The notes under the pieces are model-generated. The model searched no databases and had not been told where the DNA came from. It was given only the letters and a program-made list of their open reading frames with translations. The position numbers were made by a program, and so were the translations under genes. Shown here piece by piece: positions 7,104 through 15,980 of a stretch of 63,554 nucleotides of DNA. Origin of the DNA: Geobacteraceae bacterium (GTDB taxonomy: Bacteria > Desulfobacterota > Desulfuromonadia > Geobacterales > Geobacteraceae); contig WSYB01000024.1 in assembly GCA_009773645.1 (NCBI GenBank), positions 1-63,554 of the forward strand, in the 5' to 3' direction. How positions within the stretch are numbered: position 1 is the first letter of the stretch; every line of letters begins with the position of its first letter.

Positions 7104-7467
7104 CCGGTTAAATTAAAAGCAATTGCCCTCGGGACGCAACCGAAGGCAATTGCCTTACCACCGGGGCGGTGAAGAAGCTTTACTGACGCAGTGTCCGGAC
7201 ATGATTTCCCTTTGTCCGATCCCTCCCATAAAGTTCGTGTTACATCCCTGCCGGAAGTAAATTCTATTTATTTATCCTTTGATTTGTTGTATAAGTTTAA
7301 TATAACTTCTCTTATCATCATTATCCTCACACATCCGTTACCAATAAGTAACAAACGCAATTCTCCAAAAATGTAATTAACCGATGATTTCGGCAATGTG
7401 ACCGGAAAAACCCGTCTGCAAACTTCGATGATATTTACTAACATAACTCGTTTCGGGAGGGAGATGC
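7104..7467. other. Intergenic region between peroxiredoxin and surface-protein genes
   Basis: Apart from the hairpin at 7119-7153, no gene is supported. An AT-rich stretch at about 7255-7380 probably contains the promoter of the large surface protein, but I cannot single out clear -35/-10 elements and see no recognisable c-di-GMP riboswitch. Confidence 0.5.
7119..7153 (+). terminator. Hairpin after peroxiredoxin gene
   Basis: The arms GCAATTGCC (7119-7127) and GGCAATTGC (7145-7153), extended by an inner TCGG/CCGA pairing, make a stem of about 13 bp. No T-run follows, so it may be a processing or weak termination site. Confidence 0.55.
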
Positions 7468-10400
7468 ATGAAAACCCAGATCAGGATGTTCCGCGGCACT
7501 CTGTTCTTACTTGCGATTCTCATTTGCGGTATTGTTGCCGGGATAAACCCGGCCCAGGGAGCTGAAAGCAATATCTTGCCCTCCTATGTGTGGCAGGGCA
7601 TCGGGCCTTTCAATGGCGGGGTTGTCTTGAGTCTCGCCATCGACCCGGTTTCACCGTCAACCGTCTACGCGGGAACCGATGGGAACGGGGTCTTTAAAAG
7701 CACGGACAGCGGAGGGAGCTGGAGCCCGGCCAACGCAGGGATTCCAAATCAAACTGTTTATTCCCTCGCCATGGATCCTGCTTCACCAGCCACCCTCTAT
7801 GCGGGGACCAACGGGGGCCTTTTCAAGAGCAACGATGGCGGATTGAGCTGGAATCCTGCAAGTTCAGGACTTACCGACCCTGCCGTACGTTCTCTGGTCA
7901 TCGACCCGACCTCATCCGCCACGCTCTATGCCGGAACCGACGGCGGAGTATTCAAAAGCACCGACAGCGGCGGGAGCTGGAGCCCTGTTAACACCGGCCT
8001 TGCCAATCTCTACGTCCGTACCCTCGCCGTTGACCGACTGGCGCCGTCCACCCTTTATGCAGGGACCAATGGCGGCATCTTCAAGAGCAGCAACGGCGGG
8101 ACAAGCTGGACCCCCATGAACACCGGCCTTGCTAACCTGAATATCCAATCGCTTGCCGTCGATCCGGTCTCTCCCCTCATCCTCTATGCCGGGACTTGGG
8201 GTGGCGGAATATTCAAAAGCACCGACGGCGGAGGAAACTGGAACCCCATGAACTCCGGGATCAGCGATCCGTATATCCGCTCCCTCGCCATCACCCCCGC
8301 CTCTCCGCTTACGCTCTATGCCGGGACGTGGGGAGGCCTGTTCAAGAGCACCGACGGCGGCACGACCTGGAATCAGGTGAGCAACGGGCCGAAAAATATA
8401 TCCGTCTATGCGCTGGTCATGGACCCCGCCTCTCCGCTCATACTCTATGCCGGAACCTATGGGGGGGGCGTTTACAAGAGCACCGACGGAGGAGGAGCCT
8501 GGAACACGGCAAATAACGGCCTCACCAATCTGCTCATCCAGTCGCTCGTCATCAACCCCGCCTTGCCCACTACGCTCTATGCCGGCGCCAATGGCAGCCT
8601 CTACAAGAGCACCAATGGCGGTGCGAGCTGGTATACGGCGAATGACGGGCTTTCCAGCCTGAATATCCAGTCGCTTGCCATGGATCCTTCTTCTTCCTTC
8701 ATACTCTATGCCGGCACCGACGGCGGGGTTTTCAAGAGCATAAACGGGGGGTGGATCTGGAGTCCGGTAAATACCGGGCTGGCCGATCTCTCCATCCGCT
8801 CCGTTGCCATCGATCCCGTTACACCGGCCACGCTCTATGCTGGCACATTTGGCGGCGGCCTGTTTAAAACCGGCAACGGCGGAGCAAACTGGAGCTCCGC
8901 CAACAACGGGCTTGCCAACGCCTATATTCTCTCCGTCGCCATCGACCCCGTCATGCCGGCCACCCTCTATGCCGGAACCAATGGCGGAATATTCAAGAGC
9001 ACCGACGGCGGGGGAACCTGGAGCCCGGCAAACTCCGGGATTTCCAACCCGACTATCAACACTATCGCCATCGATCCGGTCACGCCGACCACGCTCTATG
9101 CCGGGACCGGAGGGGGCGGCCTGTTCAGAAGCAGCAACGGTGGAGCAAGCTGGAACGCAGTCAACACCGGGCTCGTCAACCTCAACGTCCGTTCCCTCGC
9201 CATCGACCCCGTTTCACCAACCACGCTCTATGCCGGAACTGATGGCGGAGTTTTCAAGAGCAGCGACGGCGGAGGAAACTGGAGCCCCTTGAACAGCGGG
9301 CTTACCAATCTCCGTATCCGGTCAGTAGCCATCGACCCTGCTTCGCCTCACACTCTCTTCGCAGGAACTTGGGGAGGCGGCGTGTTCAAAGGACCGTCGT
9401 TGGACATCGTCGTCTCACCAGCTCCTTACGACTTCGGGAGTATCACCGTAAACATGCCGAGCACCGCCCAGACCTTTACCATCAGCAACTGGGGCAATAC
9501 CGTCCTGAACGTGAGCTCCATCTCCACCGGCGCAGACAGCGACATGTTCTCCGTGACTCCCGGCACCTGCCCGAGCCTGGCGCCAACCATCGCGGCAGGA
9601 GGGAGCTGTACGATAAGCGTTACCTTCACCCCCACCTCGGGCGGGGCAAAGAGCGCGACTCTGCAGTTCATCTCGGATTCAGCCAACTATCCGACCCTCG
9701 ATGTCCCCCTCTCCGGCACCGGTATTAGTCAGCTCTACACGCTGACCACGACCCTCGACGGCACCGGCAGCGGCACGGTGAGCTTCTCCACCGGAGGGAG
9801 CTGCACCGGTGTCTGCGGCCAGTCATTTGCAGCCGGGACGACCGTGCAACTCACTCCGACAGCCGGTATCGGCTCCGCCTTTGCCGGCTGGAGCGGCTGC
9901 GACTCGGTTGCCGGAGAAATCTGCACCATAACAATGACCGGGGCGAAGAGCGTTACCGCCGTCTTCAACGCCGCAGCTCAGGAATCACCATTCATTTTGA
10001 TCTCCCCTTCACCCTATGACTTCGGTACCGTGGCGACCTACGCTTCCTCCTCTTCCCAGCCATTCACCATCACCAACACCGGCACTACAGAACTTGTCGT
10101 AAGCGCCATCAGGTTGAGCGGCGTTAACAGCGGAGAATTCGCCATCTCTACCGGCACCTGCCCGAGCTTCGCACCGACTCTGGCGCCGGGAGCAAACTGC
10201 ACGATGCTGGTCACTTTTAATCCGCTCACGGTGGGATCAAAGGTTGCAGCCATGGAAATACGATCCGGCACGCCGACCGCCCAGGTCAAACAGGTCAGCC
10301 TTACCGGCACGGCCTACGACCCGCCCCCCATCGGCGCCATCACCATCAACGGCGGCGCAACTGTGACCAAATCGACCACGGTAAACCTCGCCCTCCTCGC

Positions 10401-11637
10401 CTCCGACAACAGCGGCGTGGTGACCGACATGCGCTTCAGCAACAATAACTCCACCTGGAGCAATTGGGAGCTTTACTCGACAACCAAGAGTTGGAACCTC
10501 GATCCACTTGGCGGTGACGGCGCCAAGACCGTATACGTCCAGTTCCGGGACGGGGCAGGAAACGCCTCGGGAAGCTTCTCCAGCCGCATTACCCTCGATA
10601 CCGTACCGCCGGCTACCACCATCACCGCCATGCCGGCTGCCTGGTATCCTTCCCCCTCCGGCACCTTCAGCTTCACCGCCAATGAATCGGGCTCCACCTT
10701 CGAATGCCGGCTCGACGGGGGGAATTTCGCCACCTGCACATCGCCGTTCCTCTTCAGCGGCCTGCCTGACGGCAGCCACACATTCTCCGTCCGGGGCACC
10801 GACCCGGCGGGAAATGTGGAAACAGCGCCTCCGATCCATACCTTTACCGTAGACACGGTGCCGCCCGCCACCACCATCACCGGCACACCGGTCGCCCCAG
10901 CCGGCGGCCCCCCCGGCAGTTTCAGTTTCACTTCCAACGACAACGGCGCAACTTTCGAATGCAGCCTGGATGCCGGCGCCTATGCCGCGTGCACATCGCC
11001 TTTCACCTCCGGTGGTCTCTCCTCCGGCAACCATACCTTTATTGTCCGGGCCAAAGACCGGGCGGGAAACACCGACCCATCTCCGGCCGCTTTCACGTGG
11101 GATGTGATCCTGCCGGACACCACCATCACGGCAACGCCGGCAAATCCGACCGATTCCGGCTCCGGCAGCTTCAGCTTTACCTCTAACGTGAGCGGTGCAA
11201 CCTTTGAGTGCCGCCTGGATGCCGCTCCCTTTGCCGCCTGCGCATCACCGTTCACCTTCAGCGGCCTTGCCACCGGCGGCCACACCTTTGCCGTCCGGGC
11301 CAAAGACCCGGCGGGGAACTACGACGCAACTCCCGCCGGCTTCAACTGGACCATAGGTTTCACCAACGTGAAACTGATGGCATCCAACGGCACGACCGGC
11401 TATTTTGCAACGGTGGGAGGAGCAATCGGGGCAATCCCGCCTCTTGTTAACGCAACCATCCTGGCACAAGGGGTCAACTTCACGGAAGACCTCTTGTTTT
11501 CCAGGAGCAACACCACGGTCACCCTGGGTGGCGGCTACGACGCAAACTTTGCCGCCGTCACCGGCGTAACCACTATTCACGGCAACCTCACCATCACCGC
11601 CGGAACGGTGGTCGTGGAAAACCTGATCATCATGTAA
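7468..11637 (+). CDS. Large secreted/surface protein: beta-propeller-type repeats, choice-of-anchor D and Ig-like domains
   Basis: This 1389-residue protein has a signal peptide (about 1-34, cleavage near AQGAES). Residues about 55-640 contain 13 full tandem repeats of 43-44 residues and one partial one, pattern LYAGT-GG-FKS-DGG-SW--N-GL---I-SLAIDP-SP-T, of the BNR/YCF48/sortilin type that folds as beta-propeller blades. Next come an ASH-type choice-of-anchor D domain (about 641-750), an InlB-like divergent repeat (FAGWSGC...CTITMTGAKSVTAVF, about 757-834), a second anchor-D domain (about 840-950), an Ig-like stretch with DGAGN, three Ig-like copies with TFEC-LD-----C-SPF----L--G-HTF-VRA-DPAGN (about 1046-1295), and a C-terminal beta-rich segment. 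No LPXTG or autotransporter barrel is visible. Probably cell-surface or extracellular; ligand unknown. A strong hairpin follows. Confidence 0.85.
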   Translation: MKTQIRMFRGTLFLLAILICGIVAGINPAQGAESNILPSYVWQGIGPFNGGVVLSLAIDPVSPSTVYAGTDGNGVFKSTDSGGSWSPANAGIPNQTVYSLAMDPASPATLYAGTNGGLFKSNDGGLSWNPASSGLTDPAVRSLVIDPTSSATLYAGTDGGVFKSTDSGGSWSPVNTGLANLYVRTLAVDRLAPSTLYAGTNGGIFKSSNGGTSWTPMNTGLANLNIQSLAVDPVSPLILYAGTWGGGIFKSTDGGGNWNPMNSGISDPYIRSLAITPASPLTLYAGTWGGLFKSTDGGTTWNQVSNGPKNISVYALVMDPASPLILYAGTYGGGVYKSTDGGGAWNTANNGLTNLLIQSLVINPALPTTLYAGANGSLYKSTNGGASWYTANDGLSSLNIQSLAMDPSSSFILYAGTDGGVFKSINGGWIWSPVNTGLADLSIRSVAIDPVTPATLYAGTFGGGLFKTGNGGANWSSANNGLANAYILSVAIDPVMPATLYAGTNGGIFKSTDGGGTWSPANSGISNPTINTIAIDPVTPTTLYAGTGGGGLFRSSNGGASWNAVNTGLVNLNVRSLAIDPVSPTTLYAGTDGGVFKSSDGGGNWSPLNSGLTNLRIRSVAIDPASPHTLFAGTWGGGVFKGPSLDIVVSPAPYDFGSITVNMPSTAQTFTISNWGNTVLNVSSISTGADSDMFSVTPGTCPSLAPTIAAGGSCTISVTFTPTSGGAKSATLQFISDSANYPTLDVPLSGTGISQLYTLTTTLDGTGSGTVSFSTGGSCTGVCGQSFAAGTTVQLTPTAGIGSAFAGWSGCDSVAGEICTITMTGAKSVTAVFNAAAQESPFILISPSPYDFGTVATYASSSSQPFTITNTGTTELVVSAIRLSGVNSGEFAISTGTCPSFAPTLAPGANCTMLVTFNPLTVGSKVAAMEIRSGTPTAQVKQVSLTGTAYDPPPIGAITINGGATVTKSTTVNLALLASDNSGVVTDMRFSNNNSTWSNWELYSTTKSWNLDPLGGDGAKTVYVQFRDGAGNASGSFSSRITLDTVPPATTITAMPAAWYPSPSGTFSFTANESGSTFECRLDGGNFATCTSPFLFSGLPDGSHTFSVRGTDPAGNVETAPPIHTFTVDTVPPATTITGTPVAPAGGPPGSFSFTSNDNGATFECSLDAGAYAACTSPFTSGGLSSGNHTFIVRAKDRAGNTDPSPAAFTWDVILPDTTITATPANPTDSGSGSFSFTSNVSGATFECRLDAAPFAACASPFTFSGLATGGHTFAVRAKDPAGNYDATPAGFNWTIGFTNVKLMASNGTTGYFATVGGAIGAIPPLVNATILAQGVNFTEDLLFSRSNTTVTLGGGYDANFAAVTGVTTIHGNLTITAGTVVVENLIIM

Positions 11638-11674
11638 GGTCACGCCGATAAAAGTGCTCCGGACAGTCATTGAA

Positions 11675-11704
11675 GACCTCCGAGGTTGGCATACCTCGGA
11701 GGTC
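11675..11704 (+). terminator. Terminator hairpin after the surface-protein gene
   Basis: A perfect 12-bp stem, GACCTCCGAGGT (11675-11686) and its complement (11693-11704), with a six-base loop lies 38 bp after the stop codon. The following bases, TCGATTTATCC, are a weak T-rich tail. Confidence 0.75.
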
Positions 11705-11715
11705 TCGATTTATCC

Positions 11716-11865
11716 ATATCTGGTTATCCACTAAACTCCAGTAATCCGCAACATACATGAAATATCCCCTCCCCCCCGGCGGGGGGTTGCAGCTTCACCC
11801 ACCCCCCACCCCCTCCCGTCAAGGGAGGGGGAGATTTTACTTGAGTATTGTGGATAACCAGATAT
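11716..11865. repeat. 150-bp element with 16-bp terminal inverted repeats around a G-rich repeat
   Basis: ATATCTGGTTATCCAC (11716-11731) is exactly inverted at 11850-11865, and partial complementarity continues inward. Between them, at about 11764-11835, lies a C/G-run hairpin repeat of the family also found at 26861-26941, 28727-28836 and 31147-31224. The region 11638-11967 contains no gene. Confidence 0.75.
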
Positions 11866-11967
11866 CCATAATCATCCCTACCGAAAAATGAAAATTGACT
11901 TTCCCGCCTCCCAACCTTAGAATACCTCCCCGGCTGGCATCTTCCTCACAACACACCACGGAGGGAA

Positions 11968-13467
11968 ATGATGAAAATACGTTACCGGATTACGCTCCTC
12001 CCCTTCCTTGTCTCATTCCTCGCCTCCGCAGCCTTTGGCGCCGGCCTGGAAGACAAAGTCAGGGAGCATACCCTTAAAAACGGCATGAAGCTCCTCATGG
12101 TGGAACGGCACGCCTCACCAACCGTTGCCGCCTGGATAAGGTTCAAGGTCGGGAGTGTCGACGAACGGAGCGACGAACGAGGAGTGGCCCATCTTCTGGA
12201 GCACATGCTCTTCAAGGGGACAAAGACCCTCGGCACGAAGGACTATGCCGCCGAAAAGCCGCTGTTGGACAGGATCGAGGCAATGGCCCAGCTCCTCATG
12301 GCTGAAAAGGCCAAAGGGGAAAAGGGGGACAAGGGACTCCTCGAAGAGCTGCAGAAGAGCCTTGCCGGCCTGGAAGCCGAGGCAATGGAATACGTGGTGA
12401 AGGAGGAATTCGCCGAAATCTACGCAAAAAACGGCGGGTCCGGCTACAACGCCTTTACCAGCAAGGACGGCACCACCTATCTGATCAACCTTCCGTCCAA
12501 CAAGCTGGAGTTGTGGGGCGCCATCGAATCGGACCGGATGCGGAATGCGGTGCTGCGCGAATTTTACACCGAGCGGGGGGTGGTAATGGAAGAGCGGCGC
12601 CGCTCCTACGATGCCGAACCGGAAGGAAGACTGTGGGAAACCTTTCTGGCGACCGCCTTTGTCGCGCATCCAAACGGCCAGCCGATCATCGGCTGGATGT
12701 CGGACATCGAATACCTCACCCGCACCAAGGCCGAGGCCTTTCTCCGCAAGTATTACGCCCCCAACAACGCAATAGTGGCCGTTGTCGGTGACATCGATCC
12801 GGAACAGACGATCTCCCTGGCGGAAAAATACTTTGGGGACATCCCTCCGGGGACGCAGGTCCCGCCGGTGACGGTAGAGGAGCCGCCCCAGCAGGGAGAG
12901 AAGTGGATCGAAGTGATAGGAGACGCGGAGCCGCAGCTTCTCATCGGTTTTCACAAACCGGCTTTATCCTCCGCGGACGACTACGTCTTTGATGTAATCG
13001 ACATGCTTCTGGCCAGCGGCAGAACTTCCCGCCTCTACAAGAAACTGGTGCTGGAGAAGCAGCTGGTCACTGAGGTCTCCGCCTTCTCGGCACCTGGAAA
13101 CCGTTATCCGAATCTCTTCATCATTGCCGCCACCCCACGCGCCCCCCATACCATCCAGGAGGTGGAAGCCGCCGTCTACGAGGAACTGGAGCGGCTCAAG
13201 ACCGAACCGGTCGCAGACAAGGACCTGCAGCAGATCCTGAACAAGCTGGAGTATGAAGAGTTCCGCCAGATGGGGTCCAATGGTGGGCTGGCCCGCAACC
13301 TGACCGAATATGAAGCGGTGGCCGGGACTTGGCGGTACCTGATTGAGCATAGACAGAAAGTGGCCAAGGTGACGACGGCAGACGTGGCCCGTGTGGCGCG
13401 AAAGTTTCTGGTCAAGGAAAACCGGACCGTCGGCTTCATCACCAAGCGGGAGGAGGGAAAAAGATGA
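11968..13467 (+). CDS. M16 zinc metalloprotease, catalytic member of a pair
   Basis: This 499-residue exported protein has a signal peptide ending near AFGAG (residue about 25). The inverted zinc motif HLLEH is at residues 75-79 within GVAHLLEHMLFKGT, and NAFTSKDGTTY lies in the position expected downstream, so it is a catalytically competent M16 (pitrilysin/PqqL/processing-peptidase) enzyme. A charged insert of about 60 residues (RIEAMAQLLMAEKAKGEKGDK...) follows the zinc motif. C-terminal M16 half: GRTSRLYKKLVLEKQLV. The next gene encodes a second M16 protein lacking the zinc motif and overlaps by four bases; such pairs form a heterodimeric periplasmic peptidase. Start 11968 or 11971 (tandem ATG after GGAGGG). 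Confidence 0.92.
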   Translation: MMKIRYRITLLPFLVSFLASAAFGAGLEDKVREHTLKNGMKLLMVERHASPTVAAWIRFKVGSVDERSDERGVAHLLEHMLFKGTKTLGTKDYAAEKPLLDRIEAMAQLLMAEKAKGEKGDKGLLEELQKSLAGLEAEAMEYVVKEEFAEIYAKNGGSGYNAFTSKDGTTYLINLPSNKLELWGAIESDRMRNAVLREFYTERGVVMEERRRSYDAEPEGRLWETFLATAFVAHPNGQPIIGWMSDIEYLTRTKAEAFLRKYYAPNNAIVAVVGDIDPEQTISLAEKYFGDIPPGTQVPPVTVEEPPQQGEKWIEVIGDAEPQLLIGFHKPALSSADDYVFDVIDMLLASGRTSRLYKKLVLEKQLVTEVSAFSAPGNRYPNLFIIAATPRAPHTIQEVEAAVYEELERLKTEPVADKDLQQILNKLEYEEFRQMGSNGGLARNLTEYEAVAGTWRYLIEHRQKVAKVTTADVARVARKFLVKENRTVGFITKREEGKR

Positions 13468-14885
13468 AAAAATGGGGCAGACTGCTTCTTATTTTTATAA
13501 CGGCCTTTACGATAACCGCATGCGCTGGAGCGGGCAAGACCGTAGATCCGCGCACCATGACCTTTCCCCCCCTGAAGTTCGAGATACCGAAGAGCGAGCG
13601 GGTCCAGCTTGAAAACGGCATGGTGGTCTATCTTCTCGAGGACCATGAATTGCCGCTCGTCAATATTACCGCATATGTCGCCACGGGGAGCATATATGAA
13701 CCACCTGAGAAAACAGGACTGGCAGGGCTCACCGGCGCAGTCATGCGAAGCGGCGGCACTGCGGAGCTCCCTCCTGAAAAGATGGACGCGGAACTGGAAT
13801 TCATGGCCTCCGCCGTTGAATCGAGCATCGGATCGGACATGGGAAATGTCTCTCTCTCCACCCTGACGAAAAACCTTAACCGGACCCTCGAGATATTTGC
13901 CCAGGTACTGATGAACCCGGCTTTCCGTGAAGACCGGCTTACCCTAGCCAAAAACAGAACCATCGAGGGTTTGCGCCGTCAGAACGACGACCCCCAAGGG
14001 GTTGCCAACCGGGAACTGCGGAAGGCCCTGTACCCAGGGCACCCCCTGGGACGCCATCCCACAATCGAAACGGTAAAGGGGATCACACGAGAGGAGATGG
14101 CATCCTTTCACCGCAACTACTACCACCCAAACAATGTGATCCTGGCGGTTTCCGGCGACTTCACCAAGGGAGAGATGCTGGAAAAGCTGCGCACATCGTT
14201 CGCCGGCTGGGAAAAAACGCCGGTAACCTCCCCCCCGGTTGCGGAACCCACGACTGATATCAAGCCAGCGGTGCTGCTGGCCAGAAAGGATGTCAACCAG
14301 TCCGTCGTTCGGATGGGACATCTGGGGATCGAGAAGAGCAACCCCGATCTCTATTCCGTAAGGGTCATGGATTACATACTCGGCGGCGGCTTCACATCCC
14401 GCCTCACAACCGAGATCCGCTCAAACCAGGGACTTGCATATAACGTAGACAGCTATTTTGACGTGGGAAGGCGATTTATCGGCACATTTATCGCCGAAAC
14501 CGAAACCAAGTCCGAGTCCACTGTCAGGACTATCTCTCTCATGCGCGACATCATCGCCGGAATGACCAGTGCCCCCGTCACCGACCAGGAACTAAAGCTG
14601 GCCAAAGACGCCATCATCAACTCCTTCATCTTCGGCTTCGCCAAACCTGACGCAGTCGCCAACCAGCAGGCTCGGCTGGAGTTCTACAACTACTCCCCCG
14701 GCTTTCTGGAAAACTACCGGGACAACATCGCAAAAGTCACCAAGGAAGACGTGCTGCGGGTTGCGAAAAAATACCTCCACCCGGATGAGATGGTCCTGAT
14801 GGTCGTGGGTGATGAGATGAAATTCGACAAGCCGCTGTCAACCTTCGGCGCAGTGAAGGAAATAAAGCTGGAAAACGGGAAATGA
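13464..14885 (+). CDS. M16 family non-catalytic partner, predicted lipoprotein
   Basis: The protein has 473 residues. A lipobox (FTITAC, Cys about 20) after a hydrophobic signal predicts a lipid-anchored periplasmic protein. The fold is M16 (ALVNITAYVATGSIYEPPEKTGLAGLTGAVMRSGG, GHPLGRHPTIETVKGITREEMASFHRNYYHPNNVILAVSGDF, GGGFTSRLTTEIRSNQGLAY), but where the catalytic subunit has HxxEH this one reads LAGLTGAVM, so zinc binding is lost. It therefore matches the non-catalytic, substrate-binding subunit of two-gene M16 systems. It starts inside the upstream gene (ATGA overlap), implying coupled 1:1 expression. Confidence 0.9.
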   Translation: MKKWGRLLLIFITAFTITACAGAGKTVDPRTMTFPPLKFEIPKSERVQLENGMVVYLLEDHELPLVNITAYVATGSIYEPPEKTGLAGLTGAVMRSGGTAELPPEKMDAELEFMASAVESSIGSDMGNVSLSTLTKNLNRTLEIFAQVLMNPAFREDRLTLAKNRTIEGLRRQNDDPQGVANRELRKALYPGHPLGRHPTIETVKGITREEMASFHRNYYHPNNVILAVSGDFTKGEMLEKLRTSFAGWEKTPVTSPPVAEPTTDIKPAVLLARKDVNQSVVRMGHLGIEKSNPDLYSVRVMDYILGGGFTSRLTTEIRSNQGLAYNVDSYFDVGRRFIGTFIAETETKSESTVRTISLMRDIIAGMTSAPVTDQELKLAKDAIINSFIFGFAKPDAVANQQARLEFYNYSPGFLENYRDNIAKVTKEDVLRVAKKYLHPDEMVLMVVGDEMKFDKPLSTFGAVKEIKLENGK

Positions 14886-14957
14886 TTCTCCCTTCAGATG
14901 CTTGACTTCCGTTGTCGGGGTGAGAACATTTATATGGAATAGATACGGGGGTTGAAA

Positions 14958-15452
14958 ATGCGATCATTTCTTGTTCTGGCGGCGCTGTTATTTATCTCCG
15001 GCTGCGCCCATCGGGGCATAAGCCCGGAGACCATGCGGCTGGTCGATCCGACCGTCTCCTTCGCCATGCTGAAAGAGAAGCCGGATGCGTATGTCGGCAA
15101 GCATGTCCAGGCCGGAGGAGTGATAGCCGGGGTGCGCAATACCCCCGCGGGGGGGGAACTGGAAGTGGTTCAGCTCGATCTGGACGGAAGCGGCATGCCG
15201 AAGGATTCGGCAAACTCAGGGGGGAGGTTCCTGGCGCAGAGCGACAGATTCCTCGACCCTCTCATCTTCAGACCCGGCCTGTCAGTCACCCTGGTAGGGG
15301 AGGTCAAGGGGAAAAAGACCATGCCCCTGGAAAACGTTGATTACACCTACCCGCTTCTCGCCGTAAGGGAACTTTATCTCTGGAAGCCGGAAGACGTGTA
15401 TCAGCTGGGCACGGCACTCCATTTCGGTTTTGGCGTGTTCAAAGGCTTTTAA
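14958..15452 (+). CDS. Slp-like outer membrane lipoprotein
   Basis: This 164-residue lipoprotein has a short signal and lipobox FISGC. The sequence around YVGKHVQAGGVIAGVRNTPAGGELEVVQLDLDGSGMPKD...SGGRFLAQSDRFLDPLIFRPGLSVTLVGEVKG and YPLLAVRELYLWKPED is characteristic of the Slp family (starvation- or acid-induced lipoproteins of the outer membrane). I prefer ATG 14958 with GGGGG upstream over the in-frame TTG at 14952. It is probably in the same transcription direction as the M16 pair, 72 bp downstream, but may be separate. Confidence 0.85.
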   Translation: MRSFLVLAALLFISGCAHRGISPETMRLVDPTVSFAMLKEKPDAYVGKHVQAGGVIAGVRNTPAGGELEVVQLDLDGSGMPKDSANSGGRFLAQSDRFLDPLIFRPGLSVTLVGEVKGKKTMPLENVDYTYPLLAVRELYLWKPEDVYQLGTALHFGFGVFKGF

Positions 15453-15469
15453 CCCAGGGCATCCTCTGT

Positions 15470-15551
15470 CATCTGTCAGATTGCTTTCGTGAATGTCACA
15501 ATTGAAGCAATCCAGGCCACATGGTGCCGTCAAAGCCTTTTTGTCTTTCAT
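15470..15551 (-). pseudogene. DUF3795 gene remnant (first about 27 codons)
   Basis: After GGGAGG and an ATG at 15551 the frame encodes MKDKKALTAPCGLDCFNCDI and a few more residues, the conserved N-terminus of DUF3795 proteins with its C-G-x-x-C-x-x-C cysteines. Beyond that the frame runs antisense into the Slp gene and loses family similarity. It appears to be the surviving 5' end of a second DUF3795 gene, downstream of an intact family member at 15981-16502. Confidence 0.6.
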
Positions 15552-15608
15552 ACTGTTTCCTCCCATGACAGTGTAGTTCAGCGGTGAACCCGCTCGTTAC
15601 AGCCCGGC

Positions 15609-15968
15609 TCACGTTACCTCCACCCGGCATCGTTCCCCCTCCCATAGGGTCTCGCAAACCTTGAAGCGACTCTTCGATGAAAGGGCCTGTACCGCTTCGG
15701 CAAGGGCTTCCAGGCAATAATGTCGACAGGGGCTGGGGGCACCCATCATCTTGGCCTGAGAAGAAAGGGCACAGTAGTCAGCCTCAGCGGCGAATCCCCC
15801 TTCAGCCGGACGGATATTCCAACGGACAATTGCAAAGCTCTCGGAAAAGCGGGTGAAGACATCCTGTGGCTCACGGATTCGTAAACTCTCTACCAGTTTC
15901 TGCCCCATTGCGCCTCTTTCGATCTGCTGCGCCTGATCCGGCGCCGGTTTTCCCACAACCAACATCAT
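15609..15968 (-). CDS. Conserved-looking protein of unknown function, Cys-containing
   Basis: I do not recognise this 119-residue protein with confidence. It has no signal peptide or membrane segment. The C-terminal half carries four cysteines (EADYCALSSQ..., PSPCRHYCLEALAEAV, FKVCETLWEGERCRVEV); the closing pattern C-x-x-x-x-W-E-G-x-x-C-x-x-x-V faintly recalls the end of the L-2-amino-thiazoline-4-carboxylate hydrolase-like family, but this is only an impression. It begins 12 bp after the stop of the DUF3795 gene on the same strand, so the two are probably one operon. Confidence 0.55.
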   Translation of the reverse strand: MMLVVGKPAPDQAQQIERGAMGQKLVESLRIREPQDVFTRFSESFAIVRWNIRPAEGGFAAEADYCALSSQAKMMGAPSPCRHYCLEALAEAVQALSSKSRFKVCETLWEGERCRVEVT

Positions 15969-15980
15969 GCCCTCCGGTAC

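Noticed and set aside
7104-7467. c-di-GMP riboswitch ahead of the surface-protein gene
   Set aside because: Such riboswitches are common in Geobacter leaders, but I find no conserved GEMM core; only a simple hairpin near the upstream gene.
7468-9400. Regularly repeated DNA (about 130-bp period) that could suggest a CRISPR or tandem array
   Set aside because: The repeats are in frame and encode diverged 43-44-residue protein units; there are no short identical repeats with unique spacers.
10237-11034. Minus-strand ORF (265 codons) opposite the surface-protein gene
   Set aside because: Low-complexity Gly/Arg/Ala composition and full overlap with the Ig-like repeats; no family features.
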